Source: Deltaproteobacteria bacterium (GTDB lineage Bacteria > Desulfobacterota > Binatia > UBA9968). From it: DNA of 48,946 nt. Positions 8,158 through 16,446 of this stretch are shown here, piece by piece (position 1 is the first letter of the stretch; each line of letters begins with the position of its first letter). The notes beneath the pieces were generated by a model. It did not search any database, was not told where the DNA came from, and worked only from the letters and a program-made list of their open reading frames with translations. Where the stretch lies: positions 1 through 48,946 of the forward strand of contig VGTH01000041.1 of assembly GCA_016874755.1 (NCBI GenBank), read 5' to 3'. A program made the translations under genes and the position numbers.

Positions 8158-9114
8158 TCATTCGTGGGGTTTGCGATCGCTCGACTCGACGACTTCCAGG
8201 CCGTTGCGCTGCACCATCATCGAAGCAATGACGGATAGAAGCAGCGCGCTGCCGATAACGCCGAGCGAAATTCCGATGGGTATTTTGTAGACATCCACCA
8301 GCATCATTTTGACGCCGACAAAACAAAGCACAAACGAGAGCGCCACTTTTAAGTAGACGAACATGTTCATGACACCGGCGAGCATGAAATAGAGCGCGCG
8401 CAGGCCGAGAATCGCGAACACATTGGAAGTGTAGACGATGAACGGATCCGAGGTGATGGCGAAGATCGCCGGAATCGAGTCCACGGCGAAGATGACATCA
8501 GTGGTTTCGACCACGATCAGCACCAGCATCAAAAGAGTCGCATAGGTTTTGCCGTCGCGTTTGATGAAAAAACTCTGGCCATGGTACTCCTTGACGACCG
8601 GCACCCAGCGCGAGAAGAGTCGCACCACGGGATTTTTCTCGGGCTCGATTTTCTCATCGCCCTGGAAGAACATCTTGATGCCGGTGAAAACCAGGAAGGC
8701 TCCGAAGACGTAAATCATCCAGTGAAAGTTGCTCAGCAGCGCCGAGCCGGTGGCGATGAAAATCGCTCTCAAAATAAGCGCACCGAGAATGCCCCAAAAT
8801 AACACCCGGTGTTGGTACTCGCTCGGCGTATTGAAGTACTGAAAGACCATCAGAAACACAAAGAGGTTGTCGACGCTGAGCGACTTTTCGATGACGTAAC
8901 CGGTGAGAAACTCCAGCGCCTTGTCTTGGCCCCAGTAGAAATAAATTCCCAGGTTGAAGATCATCGCCAGGGTGACCCAAACGACACTCCAAATCGACGC
9001 TTCCTTGATCGATACCGCGTGTGCCTTGCGGTGAAACACGCCCAGGTCCAAGGCGAGCATGCCAAGGACAAACACGTTGTAAACAATCCAGAGAATCAAA
9101 CGATCCGAATCCAT
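8158..9114 (-). CDS. TerC family integral membrane protein (Alx-like)
   Basis: The product is a polytopic membrane protein with about seven to nine helices and the two signature acidic helices of the TerC family, SLSVDNLFVFLMVF and FAVDSIPAIFAITSD. Members are linked to manganese export or metal-ion homeostasis and tellurite resistance. The start is placed at ATG 9114 because GGAG lies 7 bases before it and the protein then begins MDSDRLILW; the frame is open for 43 more codons upstream but those residues are unlike the family. I searched the leader for the manganese yybP-ykoY riboswitch, common before such genes, and saw no convincing match. Confidence 0.9.
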   Translation of the reverse strand: MDSDRLILWIVYNVFVLGMLALDLGVFHRKAHAVSIKEASIWSVVWVTLAMIFNLGIYFYWGQDKALEFLTGYVIEKSLSVDNLFVFLMVFQYFNTPSEYQHRVLFWGILGALILRAIFIATGSALLSNFHWMIYVFGAFLVFTGIKMFFQGDEKIEPEKNPVVRLFSRWVPVVKEYHGQSFFIKRDGKTYATLLMLVLIVVETTDVIFAVDSIPAIFAITSDPFIVYTSNVFAILGLRALYFMLAGVMNMFVYLKVALSFVLCFVGVKMMLVDVYKIPIGISLGVIGSALLLSVIASMMVQRNGLEVVESSDRKPHE

Positions 9115-9423
9115 AGAATCTCCGCTGCAAGAGAAGATAGGCGGCGCGCGTTGACGCCAAAGATGAGCCCCAAGGCGAGCATCCAGTTGAGAAAGGAGCG
9201 AAACACAGTACCTATCGGTAACCACTCCGTCGGTTCGAGTCAATACACCACCAGCTTGCGTTGTAGGTTGTTTTTGGCGCCCCTTTTTTGGCGTTATGTC
9301 CTAGAAAAAAGCGTCAAGCTTTTAGCGATGTCACAAGCACTCCGGTTGGCGCGCTCCGTGCATGTCGGAAACGGCTAGGACAGAGCCGTCAGATAATTTG
9401 AGAGGCTGTTAGGCGAGGTGCCG
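9115..9423. other. Divergent intergenic region between terC-like and MBL-fold genes
   Basis: About 309 bases separate two divergently transcribed genes. It must hold both promoters. I see only an AT-rich patch around 9265-9320 and no clear operator, riboswitch or repeat. Confidence 0.4.
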
Positions 9424-10713
9424 ATGAACCGTGGAATCAAGATCGAGTACATTTATTCAGCCTGCGTTGTGATCTCCACTCCGAATGCACGGATCCTCTG
9501 TGACCCCTGGTTTACGGAGGGGATTTACGACGGCTCCTGGTTTCACTTTCCCAAGGTCAATCGTCCCGTGAAGCGCATCGGCGAATGTGACGCGATCTAT
9601 GTTTCGCACATTCACCCCGACCACTACGATGCCGCCTTCATCAAAGAGTACTTTGGGGTCTACGGCAAAAAGCCAATCTACATCGCCGATCACGCCGTGA
9701 ATCATTTGCACGGCAAGATGCGGGCCGATGGACTAAGCGCAATGGTATTAGATCGCCCCTGTCAAATTCATGACGCGGAAATCACGATTTTCCCCCATGT
9801 CACCGGCAGCATTTCAGACATCGACTCGGCGCTGATCGTGCGCTACCACGATGGCGCTCGACAGCATTGCGCGGTCAATGTCAACGACATTGGTTTCGAC
9901 GAGCCGGTGACGCAAACACTGCGTGAGCTCTGTCCGGAGGTCGATATTCTACTGTTAGGATACACTGGCGCTGGGCCTTATCCGCAGACCTATTTCGACC
10001 CGGACGATCCGATGCTTGTCGTTGAGGCGGAGCACAAGAAGCAGGCGTTTTTTGCACGCTACCGAAGAACCGTCGAGGCGTTGAATCCGAAAGTGACGAT
10101 CCCGTTTGCTGGCAAGTACCTGCTTGGCGGCAAGCTGGCTGGGCTCAACCACCTGCGTGGCGTTGCCGATGCCACCGAGGTGCTGGCATTCGATGCGCGC
10201 GCCGTGGTGCTCGCCGATGAATGCGGCTACATAGACACGGTGGATTTTCAGCCGAGCAAGGTGCGCAACGCGCCCTATGATCCGGATGTCATCGAAACCT
10301 ACCTTCGATTGATCGCGAGCCGCCAATTCGACTATGATCGGTTAATGAATGCCGACGAAGTCTATCAGCTACCGCTTAAACGTCTGCTTGCGATGGCGGC
10401 CATCAATGCGAAAGCCAAATCGGAAGTAAATGAAGATTATTTTTTCACTTTCCGCTTGCCCGGTGGCGAGGTGGCGGTTATCAATGCTAACAAGAACGCG
10501 CAGGGGGCAATGAAAATATGCAACCCGCAAAAGCTGGGACAACTCATGCCGCGCAGCGAAATCGCCATAGACCAGCGCTATCTCTTTGGCCTGCTAACCC
10601 ATGTGTACCACTGGAATAATGCCGAGGTTGGCAGTCAATTTATGACGCGCCGGCATCCGCCGACGCACTTCAACCGCAGCGCCCAGTCGTTCCTGAACTT
10701 CCTTACGCTCTGA
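9424..10713 (+). CDS. Metallo-beta-lactamase-fold metal-dependent hydrolase
   Basis: The metal-binding motif HxHxDH appears as HIHPDH near residue 60, preceded by the strand CDAIYVS and by an ILCDPWF segment typical of UlaG/CMP-Neu5Ac hydroxylase-like MBL proteins. Later features include ALIVRYHD, an NVNDIGFDEPV turn with a possible ligand Asp, and VTIPFAGKYLLGG. At about 430 residues it is longer than simple MBL hydrolases and carries a C-terminal extension of about 150 residues that I do not recognise. Start ATG 9424 has an AGGCGAGG element about 8 bases upstream. Substrate unknown; it may be an oxygenase or a hydrolase of a modified sugar or lipid. Confidence 0.75.
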   Translation: MNRGIKIEYIYSACVVISTPNARILCDPWFTEGIYDGSWFHFPKVNRPVKRIGECDAIYVSHIHPDHYDAAFIKEYFGVYGKKPIYIADHAVNHLHGKMRADGLSAMVLDRPCQIHDAEITIFPHVTGSISDIDSALIVRYHDGARQHCAVNVNDIGFDEPVTQTLRELCPEVDILLLGYTGAGPYPQTYFDPDDPMLVVEAEHKKQAFFARYRRTVEALNPKVTIPFAGKYLLGGKLAGLNHLRGVADATEVLAFDARAVVLADECGYIDTVDFQPSKVRNAPYDPDVIETYLRLIASRQFDYDRLMNADEVYQLPLKRLLAMAAINAKAKSEVNEDYFFTFRLPGGEVAVINANKNAQGAMKICNPQKLGQLMPRSEIAIDQRYLFGLLTHVYHWNNAEVGSQFMTRRHPPTHFNRSAQSFLNFLTL

Positions 10714-10804
10714 ACTTCGGTCGGTCAGCGCCGAACGATTTTCCTTGACGCAAGCGACGCCGGTTTGAAGCGTTTGCGGGCGTTCGACTCGGTCACCGGG
10801 TCCG

Positions 10805-12445
10805 TCAATCCCGCATCCGCGAATAAGCGATCTCCCGATTCGTAACAAACTCCAGCAAAGCGGCTTTGCCTGCCAGCGTGGTTCTGTGTGCGCGCTGTAG
10901 CGCCGGGACGATTTGCCCCGGCTCTTCGACGCGCTCCGACCATCCTCCTAAAGATTTTGCCAGGTCGGCGTAGTTGCCCAAAATATTCATGGTGCCGTAG
11001 CGTTCGTGGGAGGCTTGCATGCTGTGGGTCTCGGCGGCCATGAAGTTGTTGTTCAAGACGATCGTTAGAATTGGAATGTTGTTGCGCACGGCGGTTTCGA
11101 AATCTAAGCCGGTCATGCCGAAGGCGGCGTCGCCCATGAAGTTGACGCAGAGTTTGTCCGGGGCGGCGAGCTTGGCGCCCATGGCTAGGCCCAGGCCGGT
11201 TCCCAAGGCGTGGGACTTGCCCCAGCCCAGATAACTGCGCGGCTGGGGCGCTTGATAGAACGGGACCAATTGGTTGCGTGGGCTGCCGGCGTCGTGGGTG
11301 ACAATGACGTTTTTGCGGTCGAAGAGATTCATGAACTCCCACATGACGCGATAGGGCGTCAGCGGTTTTTCATTGGAAGTAAGTTTCGGCAGCCACTCGG
11401 CCATCCATTCATCTTTGGTTTTCTTGATTTCGCCCGCGGTGTTGTTCTCCCGTTTTTTGTTGCCGAGGACGTCTTTCACCGCGGCGACACATTGCTGCAA
11501 GACTTGTTTGGCATCGCCCAATAGCGGGTAGTCACAAGCGTAGTGCTTGTTGATGTCACGCTCGTCGTTGGTCGCGTGGATAATCGTTTTGCCGGCCGGA
11601 ATCGCCGCGGCGACGATGTTGTGTTTGGTCAGGCTCGCTCCGACGGCGAAGATTACATCGGCCTTTTGCAAAAACGTGTGCACGGGCCGCGGCATGACGC
11701 CCGCGCCGGTGCCGAGAGACAACGGGTGATGCTCAGGAAAAGCGCTCTTGCCTTCAAGGGGCGTGGTCACGGCGGCCTGCAGCAATTCGGCAAGCTCGAC
11801 CAGTTCATTGGTCGCGTCCGCCCAAAGCACGCCCTGGCCGGCGACGATTACCGGACACTTCGCTTGCGCTAAAACCTTTGCCGCCTCGGCGACGTCTTGG
11901 GTATTGGCGCCCGCGGTGGTGCGCTTGACGGGGTTGTAGTTGATGGTCGCTGAGGGGAACTCTTCGATGGCAGCGTCGTTAGGAATCTCGACGAGCACGG
12001 GGCCTGGCCGGCCCATTTTCATGTAGCTAAAAGCGCGCCGCATGATCTCCGGCACTTGGCTTGCCAGCGTGATCTCTTCGCACCATTTGGTGACCGACTT
12101 GTAGGCTTCCACAGAGCGAAAAAAACGATGCACCTGCGAGGTGCTGCGCGCGTGGCCGACCGGCAGCAGCAGGATTGGCGTGGAGTCGGAGTAAGCCGTC
12201 GTTATTCCGGAATACGCGTTCTCAGCACCGGGGCCAGCTTGCATGGAAAAGACGCCGATGCGCTTGCCGTTGGTGACGCGGGAAAAACCGTCGGCGATGC
12301 CGACGCCGACGCGCTCTTGCCGGCAGACGATCGGACGAATGCCCGCCGCCGCCGCGGCTTCGATCATGGTGTTGGTCGGGTAGCAGGAGAGAAATTCTAC
12401 ACCTTCGCGCTTTAAGATTTCAGCAATCGCATCGACGACTTTCAT
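10805..12445 (-). CDS. Thiamine-diphosphate-dependent enzyme (acetolactate-synthase-like)
   Basis: The 546-residue protein has the three-domain layout of the family: an N-terminal PYR domain with the cofactor-activating glutamate (CRQERVGVGIADG), a central domain, and a C-terminal PP domain. The thiamine-diphosphate/magnesium motif is GDAAFGMTGLDFETAV followed by LNNN. Reactions in this family cleave or form bonds next to a 2-keto group. No small regulatory subunit is nearby, so a catabolic decarboxylase, lyase or carboligase is more likely than branched-chain amino acid synthesis. A strong AGGAGG site precedes ATG 12445. It is last in the minus-strand set with two Rieske oxygenases and an ABC transporter, separated from them by 340 bases of repeats. 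Confidence 0.85.
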   Translation of the reverse strand: MKVVDAIAEILKREGVEFLSCYPTNTMIEAAAAAGIRPIVCRQERVGVGIADGFSRVTNGKRIGVFSMQAGPGAENAYSGITTAYSDSTPILLLPVGHARSTSQVHRFFRSVEAYKSVTKWCEEITLASQVPEIMRRAFSYMKMGRPGPVLVEIPNDAAIEEFPSATINYNPVKRTTAGANTQDVAEAAKVLAQAKCPVIVAGQGVLWADATNELVELAELLQAAVTTPLEGKSAFPEHHPLSLGTGAGVMPRPVHTFLQKADVIFAVGASLTKHNIVAAAIPAGKTIIHATNDERDINKHYACDYPLLGDAKQVLQQCVAAVKDVLGNKKRENNTAGEIKKTKDEWMAEWLPKLTSNEKPLTPYRVMWEFMNLFDRKNVIVTHDAGSPRNQLVPFYQAPQPRSYLGWGKSHALGTGLGLAMGAKLAAPDKLCVNFMGDAAFGMTGLDFETAVRNNIPILTIVLNNNFMAAETHSMQASHERYGTMNILGNYADLAKSLGGWSERVEEPGQIVPALQRAHRTTLAGKAALLEFVTNREIAYSRMRD

Positions 12446-12474
12446 AACGCCTCCTTTGTCGGTGCGGGAGATTT

Positions 12475-12775
12475 AACCACAAAGGGCACAAAGAGCACAA
12501 AGGAAAAAAATCGGAATGTCGCGCGCAAAGGCGCAAAGGACGCAAAGTTCGGAAAATTCTCTTGTAACCTTCGTCGGGTGTATGGGTGCCTAAGACAGCG
12601 GGTAGCGAGACAAATGAGGAATCGCTGGGTCTTGATCTAATTCTACTTTGCGTCCTTTGCGGTTAAATTCTCCGAGTTCCTAATCCGGGCGCGCCGCTTT
12701 AGGCCCCTTGTGGTTAAATCTCTTGCCGGATTCGGTTGCGGCTTTGCCGCGCTGGGATCTTCGTGGTGACATGAT
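12475..12775. repeat. Intergenic cluster of CACAAAG/CTTTGCG-type inverted repeats
   Basis: The 340-base spacer between the TPP-enzyme and Rieske genes is built from repeat arms. CACAAAG-type units occur at 12475-12512. CGCAAAGGACGCAAAGT at 12532-12548 has a perfect 17-base inverted partner at 12645-12661. TTGTGGTTAAATC and TTCGTGGTGA variants follow at 12708-12720 and 12760-12770. The same units recur at 39.1 and 44.0 kb. No coding potential is seen. Confidence 0.75.
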
Positions 12776-12785
12776 TTGTCTGTGC

Positions 12786-14063
12786 CTAGGCGTAGTACTC
12801 CCAATACTTGTCGGTCTTTAGCGCGTCGACGACGTACTTCTTTGGGTCGACGTTGGTGGAGATCTGTGTGGCGATGCAGGCGACGTGGCGCACGTCGTTT
12901 TGCTCGGTGGTTCTGATCACGTGGGGCGGTTCTTTGCCGGCGGCGACGGCGCGGGCGGCGTTGAGCATGAACTTGCGCACGTGGATGACGGTCATGTCGC
13001 TGACGCCCAAATGCTCCTGCGTCCGGTCGTAGATCGGGCCCATGGTTTCGGTGGCGCAGGCGTCGTGGACCATGAAGATCGGGCCCATGCCGGTGAAGTT
13101 TTCATTTTTCTGTTTTTCGCGGTCGATCAGGTAGTTGTTTTGGAAGTTGCGAATCTTGATGAAGTCGGGTCCGATCTCCTCTTCGTGCTGGTGCTCGTCG
13201 GGCTCGATGTTTCTATTGCGCCGGAAGTGGATGTTGAAGCGCAGGCTGTGCTCGTCATCCACCGGCACATGGGAATGGATCGTGTAGCCTTCGGGATTGC
13301 CTTTGACGCCGCCGGTGGGAATGAAACCGTGGCAGGGCATGACGATGTTGGACACGCGCAGGTAGATTTTATCGGCGGCGATTTTGCGGCAGGAGATCAT
13401 GCGCACGCCGTAGTCCGTGTCGAAGCCTTCCAGCGTCGGCGCGGTGTCGGCGGCGTAGAACGCGCCATCGCCGCCGCCGCGCGGCCGGTCGCCGGTGAAG
13501 CTGCGATGCAAGAACGAGAGGTGCGACGAGTCGCATTCCCCTTCCAAGCCTTGTAGCCAACTGCAATCTTGAATCGACTTGGAAACGTAGAGCTTCTCCG
13601 GCGGCATGTTCATCCACTCATAATTCGGCAAGAGCGGTATTTTGTCCCTCGGTCCCATGTAAGTCCAAATCATGCCGGCGGCTTCTTTGCACGGATAGGC
13701 GGTGTGGCGCACTTTGTCTTTGAGCGTGCTGCCTGCGGGTTCGGCCGGCGTGTCCAACACCTTGCCGTCCACGTCCATCTTCCAGCCGTGGTAGATGCAG
13801 CGCAGGCCGCACTCTTCGTTGCGGCCAAAGAAGAGCGACGTGCCGCGGTGCGAGCAATGCTCGCCGAGGAGGCCGACTCGGCCGTTGGTGTCGCGGTAAG
13901 CAACCAAATCTTCGCCGAGCAAGCGCACACGCACGGGCGGACAGTCCGGCTCGGAAATCTCGCTGGCGAGCAGCGCGGGGATCCAGTAGCTGCGCATCAG
14001 TTTGCCCATGGGCTTGTCGGCGCCGACTTGGGTGAGCATTTCGTTATCTTGGCGGGGTAGCAT
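12786..14063 (-). CDS. Rieske non-heme iron oxygenase, alpha-subunit-like (phthalate dioxygenase type)
   Basis: This 425-residue protein has a Rieske [2Fe-2S] motif with ligands C70, H72, C89 and H92 (CSH...CIYHGW). The mononuclear iron site is DSSHLSFLH with H181 and H186. The N-terminal style (MLTQVGADKPMGKLMRSYW) matches the phthalate 4,5-dioxygenase / LigX-like group. These enzymes hydroxylate or O-demethylate aromatic acids using an external reductase. No reductase or ferredoxin gene is present in the window, so electrons must come from elsewhere. GGAG lies 8 bases before the ATG. It is paired with a second, distinct Rieske protein upstream. Confidence 0.9.
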   Translation of the reverse strand: MLPRQDNEMLTQVGADKPMGKLMRSYWIPALLASEISEPDCPPVRVRLLGEDLVAYRDTNGRVGLLGEHCSHRGTSLFFGRNEECGLRCIYHGWKMDVDGKVLDTPAEPAGSTLKDKVRHTAYPCKEAAGMIWTYMGPRDKIPLLPNYEWMNMPPEKLYVSKSIQDCSWLQGLEGECDSSHLSFLHRSFTGDRPRGGGDGAFYAADTAPTLEGFDTDYGVRMISCRKIAADKIYLRVSNIVMPCHGFIPTGGVKGNPEGYTIHSHVPVDDEHSLRFNIHFRRNRNIEPDEHQHEEEIGPDFIKIRNFQNNYLIDREKQKNENFTGMGPIFMVHDACATETMGPIYDRTQEHLGVSDMTVIHVRKFMLNAARAVAAGKEPPHVIRTTEQNDVRHVACIATQISTNVDPKKYVVDALKTDKYWEYYA

Positions 14064-14104
14064 GGTCTGTCTCCTGTCGAGAATTATTCTGTCAGTGCGG
14101 GGAA

Positions 14105-14124
14105 GGGCGACCGGCCGGTCGCCC
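14105..14124. repeat. Perfect 20-bp palindrome, GGGGCGACCGG family
   Basis: GGGCGACCGG is followed directly by its own reverse complement. The same palindrome recurs at 29063-29082, with degenerate or half copies at 19326-19349 and 20341-20356. It lies in the 146-base spacer between the two Rieske genes. Confidence 0.85.
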
Positions 14125-14136
14125 CTACAGCAATTG

Positions 14137-14209
14137 TCTCGCGCAGAGACGCTGAGGGCGCGGAGTTCGGAATTTTTTTTCTCTGCGTGCCCTGCGCCTC
14201 TGCGCGAGA
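14137..14209. repeat. 73-bp inverted-repeat element with CTCTGCGCGAGA ends
   Basis: TCTCGCGCAGAG at 14137-14148 pairs perfectly with CTCTGCGCGAGA at 14198-14209. The element ends directly against the stop codon of the upstream Rieske gene (14210-14212). A close copy in the opposite orientation lies at 30824-30894 and shares the interior as well, including GAGTTCGGAA. Confidence 0.8.
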
Positions 14210-15361
14210 TTATCCGATCTTATATTCTCCAGGCGCGATCTCGACCATCTTGTTTTTCGCCGCGTCTCGGATCGTGCCGATGGGGTCTTTGCCAGCGGCG
14301 ATGGCGTCCATGTTATCTTTATACATTTTGCGTAGCATGATCACGCCTTTGTCGGAGACGCCCAAGTGCTCAATGGTCCGGTCGCAGATGATGCCTTGGC
14401 TTTCCTGGGCGGCGCGGTCTTGGTCACCGCGCGCCAGATTGCCTTCTTCGTCGTAGCGGTACTCGCCGGGTGTGCTCTCTAGCAACCCTTTTGCGGCTCC
14501 GTCGGGTGGAATTTTGCCCATCGGTTTGCCGTTTACCAACGGCGTGAAATAGACCGTGAAGTGAATCGTATGAGTGTCGTCGGACGGCACGCGCCAGCGC
14601 AGCGCTTCGAAGCCGGGATGGTTGGCGGCCATGCCGCAGGGATGTTCGTCGGGCACGTGATAGCCGGTTTTGTTCATGGTCGGCATGATGAAGTAGCTGA
14701 CGGTCTGGTAGCGCTCGCCGCCGCCGGTGCGCGCGAAGGTGTCGCGGATGCCGTATTCGAAATATTCCGAACCCAGCACCGTGTCGGTCCACTTTTTAGT
14801 GTTGGGCGTGCGGTGCAGCCACTTAAAATGATGTTGGTCGACGGTGTTCTCGACCATTTGCAAAAAATTGCAGTTGACGATGCGTCCTTGCAATGAGCGT
14901 TGGCCGTCCTCGCGCACCAGCACGTCGTAGCGCGGGCAGAGCGGCGCCGGCTCGGGGCCCATGTAAGCGAAGATCACGCCGGCGATCTCTTCGACTTTGT
15001 AAGCGGGCACGCGCACTTTGTCTTTGAAGTTGGCTTCCGCGGGTTCGGTGGGCTGCTCCAAACAGCGCCCGGTGGTGTCAAAAAGCCAGCCGTGGTAGCA
15101 GCAGCGCAGGCCGCCGTCTTCGAGGTAGCCCAAATGCAGCGAGGTGCCGCGGTGCGGGCAGCGGGCGCCGATCAAGCCGAGCTTGCCGTTCTCGTCGCGG
15201 AATAACACCAGATCTTCGCCGAGCAGGCGGCGGCGGATCGGTTTGCCTTTGAGCTCGGCGGTGAAACCGACGGGGTGCCAGTAGCGGCGCATCAGCGTGC
15301 CGCAGGGTGTGCCTGGGCCGACGTGGGTCAGGCTAAAATTCTCTTCGTTGGTAAGGGACAT
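14210..15361 (-). CDS. Rieske non-heme iron oxygenase, alpha-subunit-like (second copy)
   Basis: The product has 383 residues. Rieske ligands are C68, H70, C87 and H90 (CPHRG...CCYHGW), and the catalytic iron site is ENTVDQHHFKWLH with H178 and H183. It is related to the downstream Rieske protein but clearly diverged, so the two probably act on different substrates or positions. It starts 16 bases after the ABC ATPase stop, which argues that uptake and oxidation are co-expressed. An AGGAGT element precedes the ATG. No beta subunit is present, as expected for the single-component phthalate-dioxygenase-like class. Substrate not identifiable. Confidence 0.9.
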   Translation of the reverse strand: MSLTNEENFSLTHVGPGTPCGTLMRRYWHPVGFTAELKGKPIRRRLLGEDLVLFRDENGKLGLIGARCPHRGTSLHLGYLEDGGLRCCYHGWLFDTTGRCLEQPTEPAEANFKDKVRVPAYKVEEIAGVIFAYMGPEPAPLCPRYDVLVREDGQRSLQGRIVNCNFLQMVENTVDQHHFKWLHRTPNTKKWTDTVLGSEYFEYGIRDTFARTGGGERYQTVSYFIMPTMNKTGYHVPDEHPCGMAANHPGFEALRWRVPSDDTHTIHFTVYFTPLVNGKPMGKIPPDGAAKGLLESTPGEYRYDEEGNLARGDQDRAAQESQGIICDRTIEHLGVSDKGVIMLRKMYKDNMDAIAAGKDPIGTIRDAAKNKMVEIAPGEYKIG

Positions 15362-15377
15362 GGCACTACTCCTGAAA

Positions 15378-16442
15378 TCAGCGTGGAAAGAGTTTCAGCT
15401 TCTCTTTGGGCAAGCGCACGAAGGCTTGTTTGCTGAGCGCAATGCTCTGGGTGGTTTTAAATTTCAGCTTGGTGCCGTTGACGAGCAGGTCGCAGACGGT
15501 CAATTCCCCGAGGAAAGATGCCGAGGTCACTTGGGCGGCGAACTCGTTTTCCGCACCGGTGGCGCTAGGCGAAATCTGCATCTCTTCGGGGCGGATCGCG
15601 GCGGTAACGTCTTTGTTGTTTGTGCCATTCGCGGCGCAGGCAAGCGTGCCGATGGCGGTCTCAATCTTATTGGCATCGCGCAAAGTGCCATCGATCAGAT
15701 TGGTGGTGCCGAGAAATTCACAAGCCTCGCGGCTGCTCGGATGGTCGTAAAGCTCGCGCGGCGCGGCGCACTGCAGCACCTTGCCTTTGCTCATAATCGC
15801 AATGCGGTCGGCCAACGCCATGGCTTCGACCTGATCGTGGGTGACGTACAGCACGGCGATGCCGAAATCTCGCGACAAGTTTTTGATCTCGTCGCGCACT
15901 TCTTCGCGCAGACGGGCGTCCAAGTTGCTGAGCGGCTCGTCCATTAACAAAACTTTCGGCTCCACGGCGAGTGCGCGCGCCAGGGCGACGCGCTGCTGCT
16001 GGCCGCCGCTCAAGAAGGGCGCGGGGCGGTCGGCCAAGGCATCGAGCTGAACCAGCTCCAAGGCGCGGCTGACTTTCTTTTTGATCTCGTCGCGGGAAAA
16101 ACGGCGCGGGCCGTTGACCAGGGGGAAGGCGACGTTTTCGAAGACCGACATATGGGGCCAGACCGCGTAGGATTGAAACACCATGCCGATGCCGCGGTTC
16201 TCCGGCGTGAGAAAAAGCTTGCGGGCGGCATCGCTCACGGTGGCGCCGCCGATCTTGATTTCGCCGCCGTCGGGTTTTTCCAAACCGGCGACGCAGCGGA
16301 GCAGCGTGGTTTTCCCCGAGCCGCTGAGACCGAGCAGCACGAAGAACTCTTTTTCACCGACTTGGAGATCGACGTTGTCGACGGCGCGCACGATGTCCTT
16401 GCCGGAGACAAAGAGCTTCAAGAGGTTTTTGATCTCGATCAT
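15378..16442 (-). CDS. ABC transporter ATP-binding protein (Fbp/Pot/PhnT-like)
   Basis: Walker A is GLSGSGKTT, the signature is LSGGQQQRVALARAL, Walker B is VLLMDEPLSNLD, and the switch histidine lies in YVTHDQVEA. A C-terminal TOBE-type domain covers about residues 285-350. This is the class that powers uptake of iron(III), polyamines, 2-aminoethylphosphonate and similar solutes. The start codon is 4 bases beyond the stop of the fused permease gene, so the two form one transporter. The domain order and length (354 residues) are normal. The solute is unknown because no binding-protein gene belongs to the set. Confidence 0.92.
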   Translation of the reverse strand: MIEIKNLLKLFVSGKDIVRAVDNVDLQVGEKEFFVLLGLSGSGKTTLLRCVAGLEKPDGGEIKIGGATVSDAARKLFLTPENRGIGMVFQSYAVWPHMSVFENVAFPLVNGPRRFSRDEIKKKVSRALELVQLDALADRPAPFLSGGQQQRVALARALAVEPKVLLMDEPLSNLDARLREEVRDEIKNLSRDFGIAVLYVTHDQVEAMALADRIAIMSKGKVLQCAAPRELYDHPSSREACEFLGTTNLIDGTLRDANKIETAIGTLACAANGTNNKDVTAAIRPEEMQISPSATGAENEFAAQVTSASFLGELTVCDLLVNGTKLKFKTTQSIALSKQAFVRLPKEKLKLFPR

Positions 16443-16446
16443 AGAG

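Noticed and set aside
9115-9300. Possible manganese (yybP-ykoY) riboswitch before the TerC gene
   Set aside because: I looked for the conserved GGGGAGUA and paired CAUCGUC elements on the minus strand and found no match.
12475-12775. CRISPR-like array from repeated CACAAAG/CGCAAAG units
   Set aside because: Units are of unequal length, occur in both orientations and have no regular spacers; no cas gene is near.
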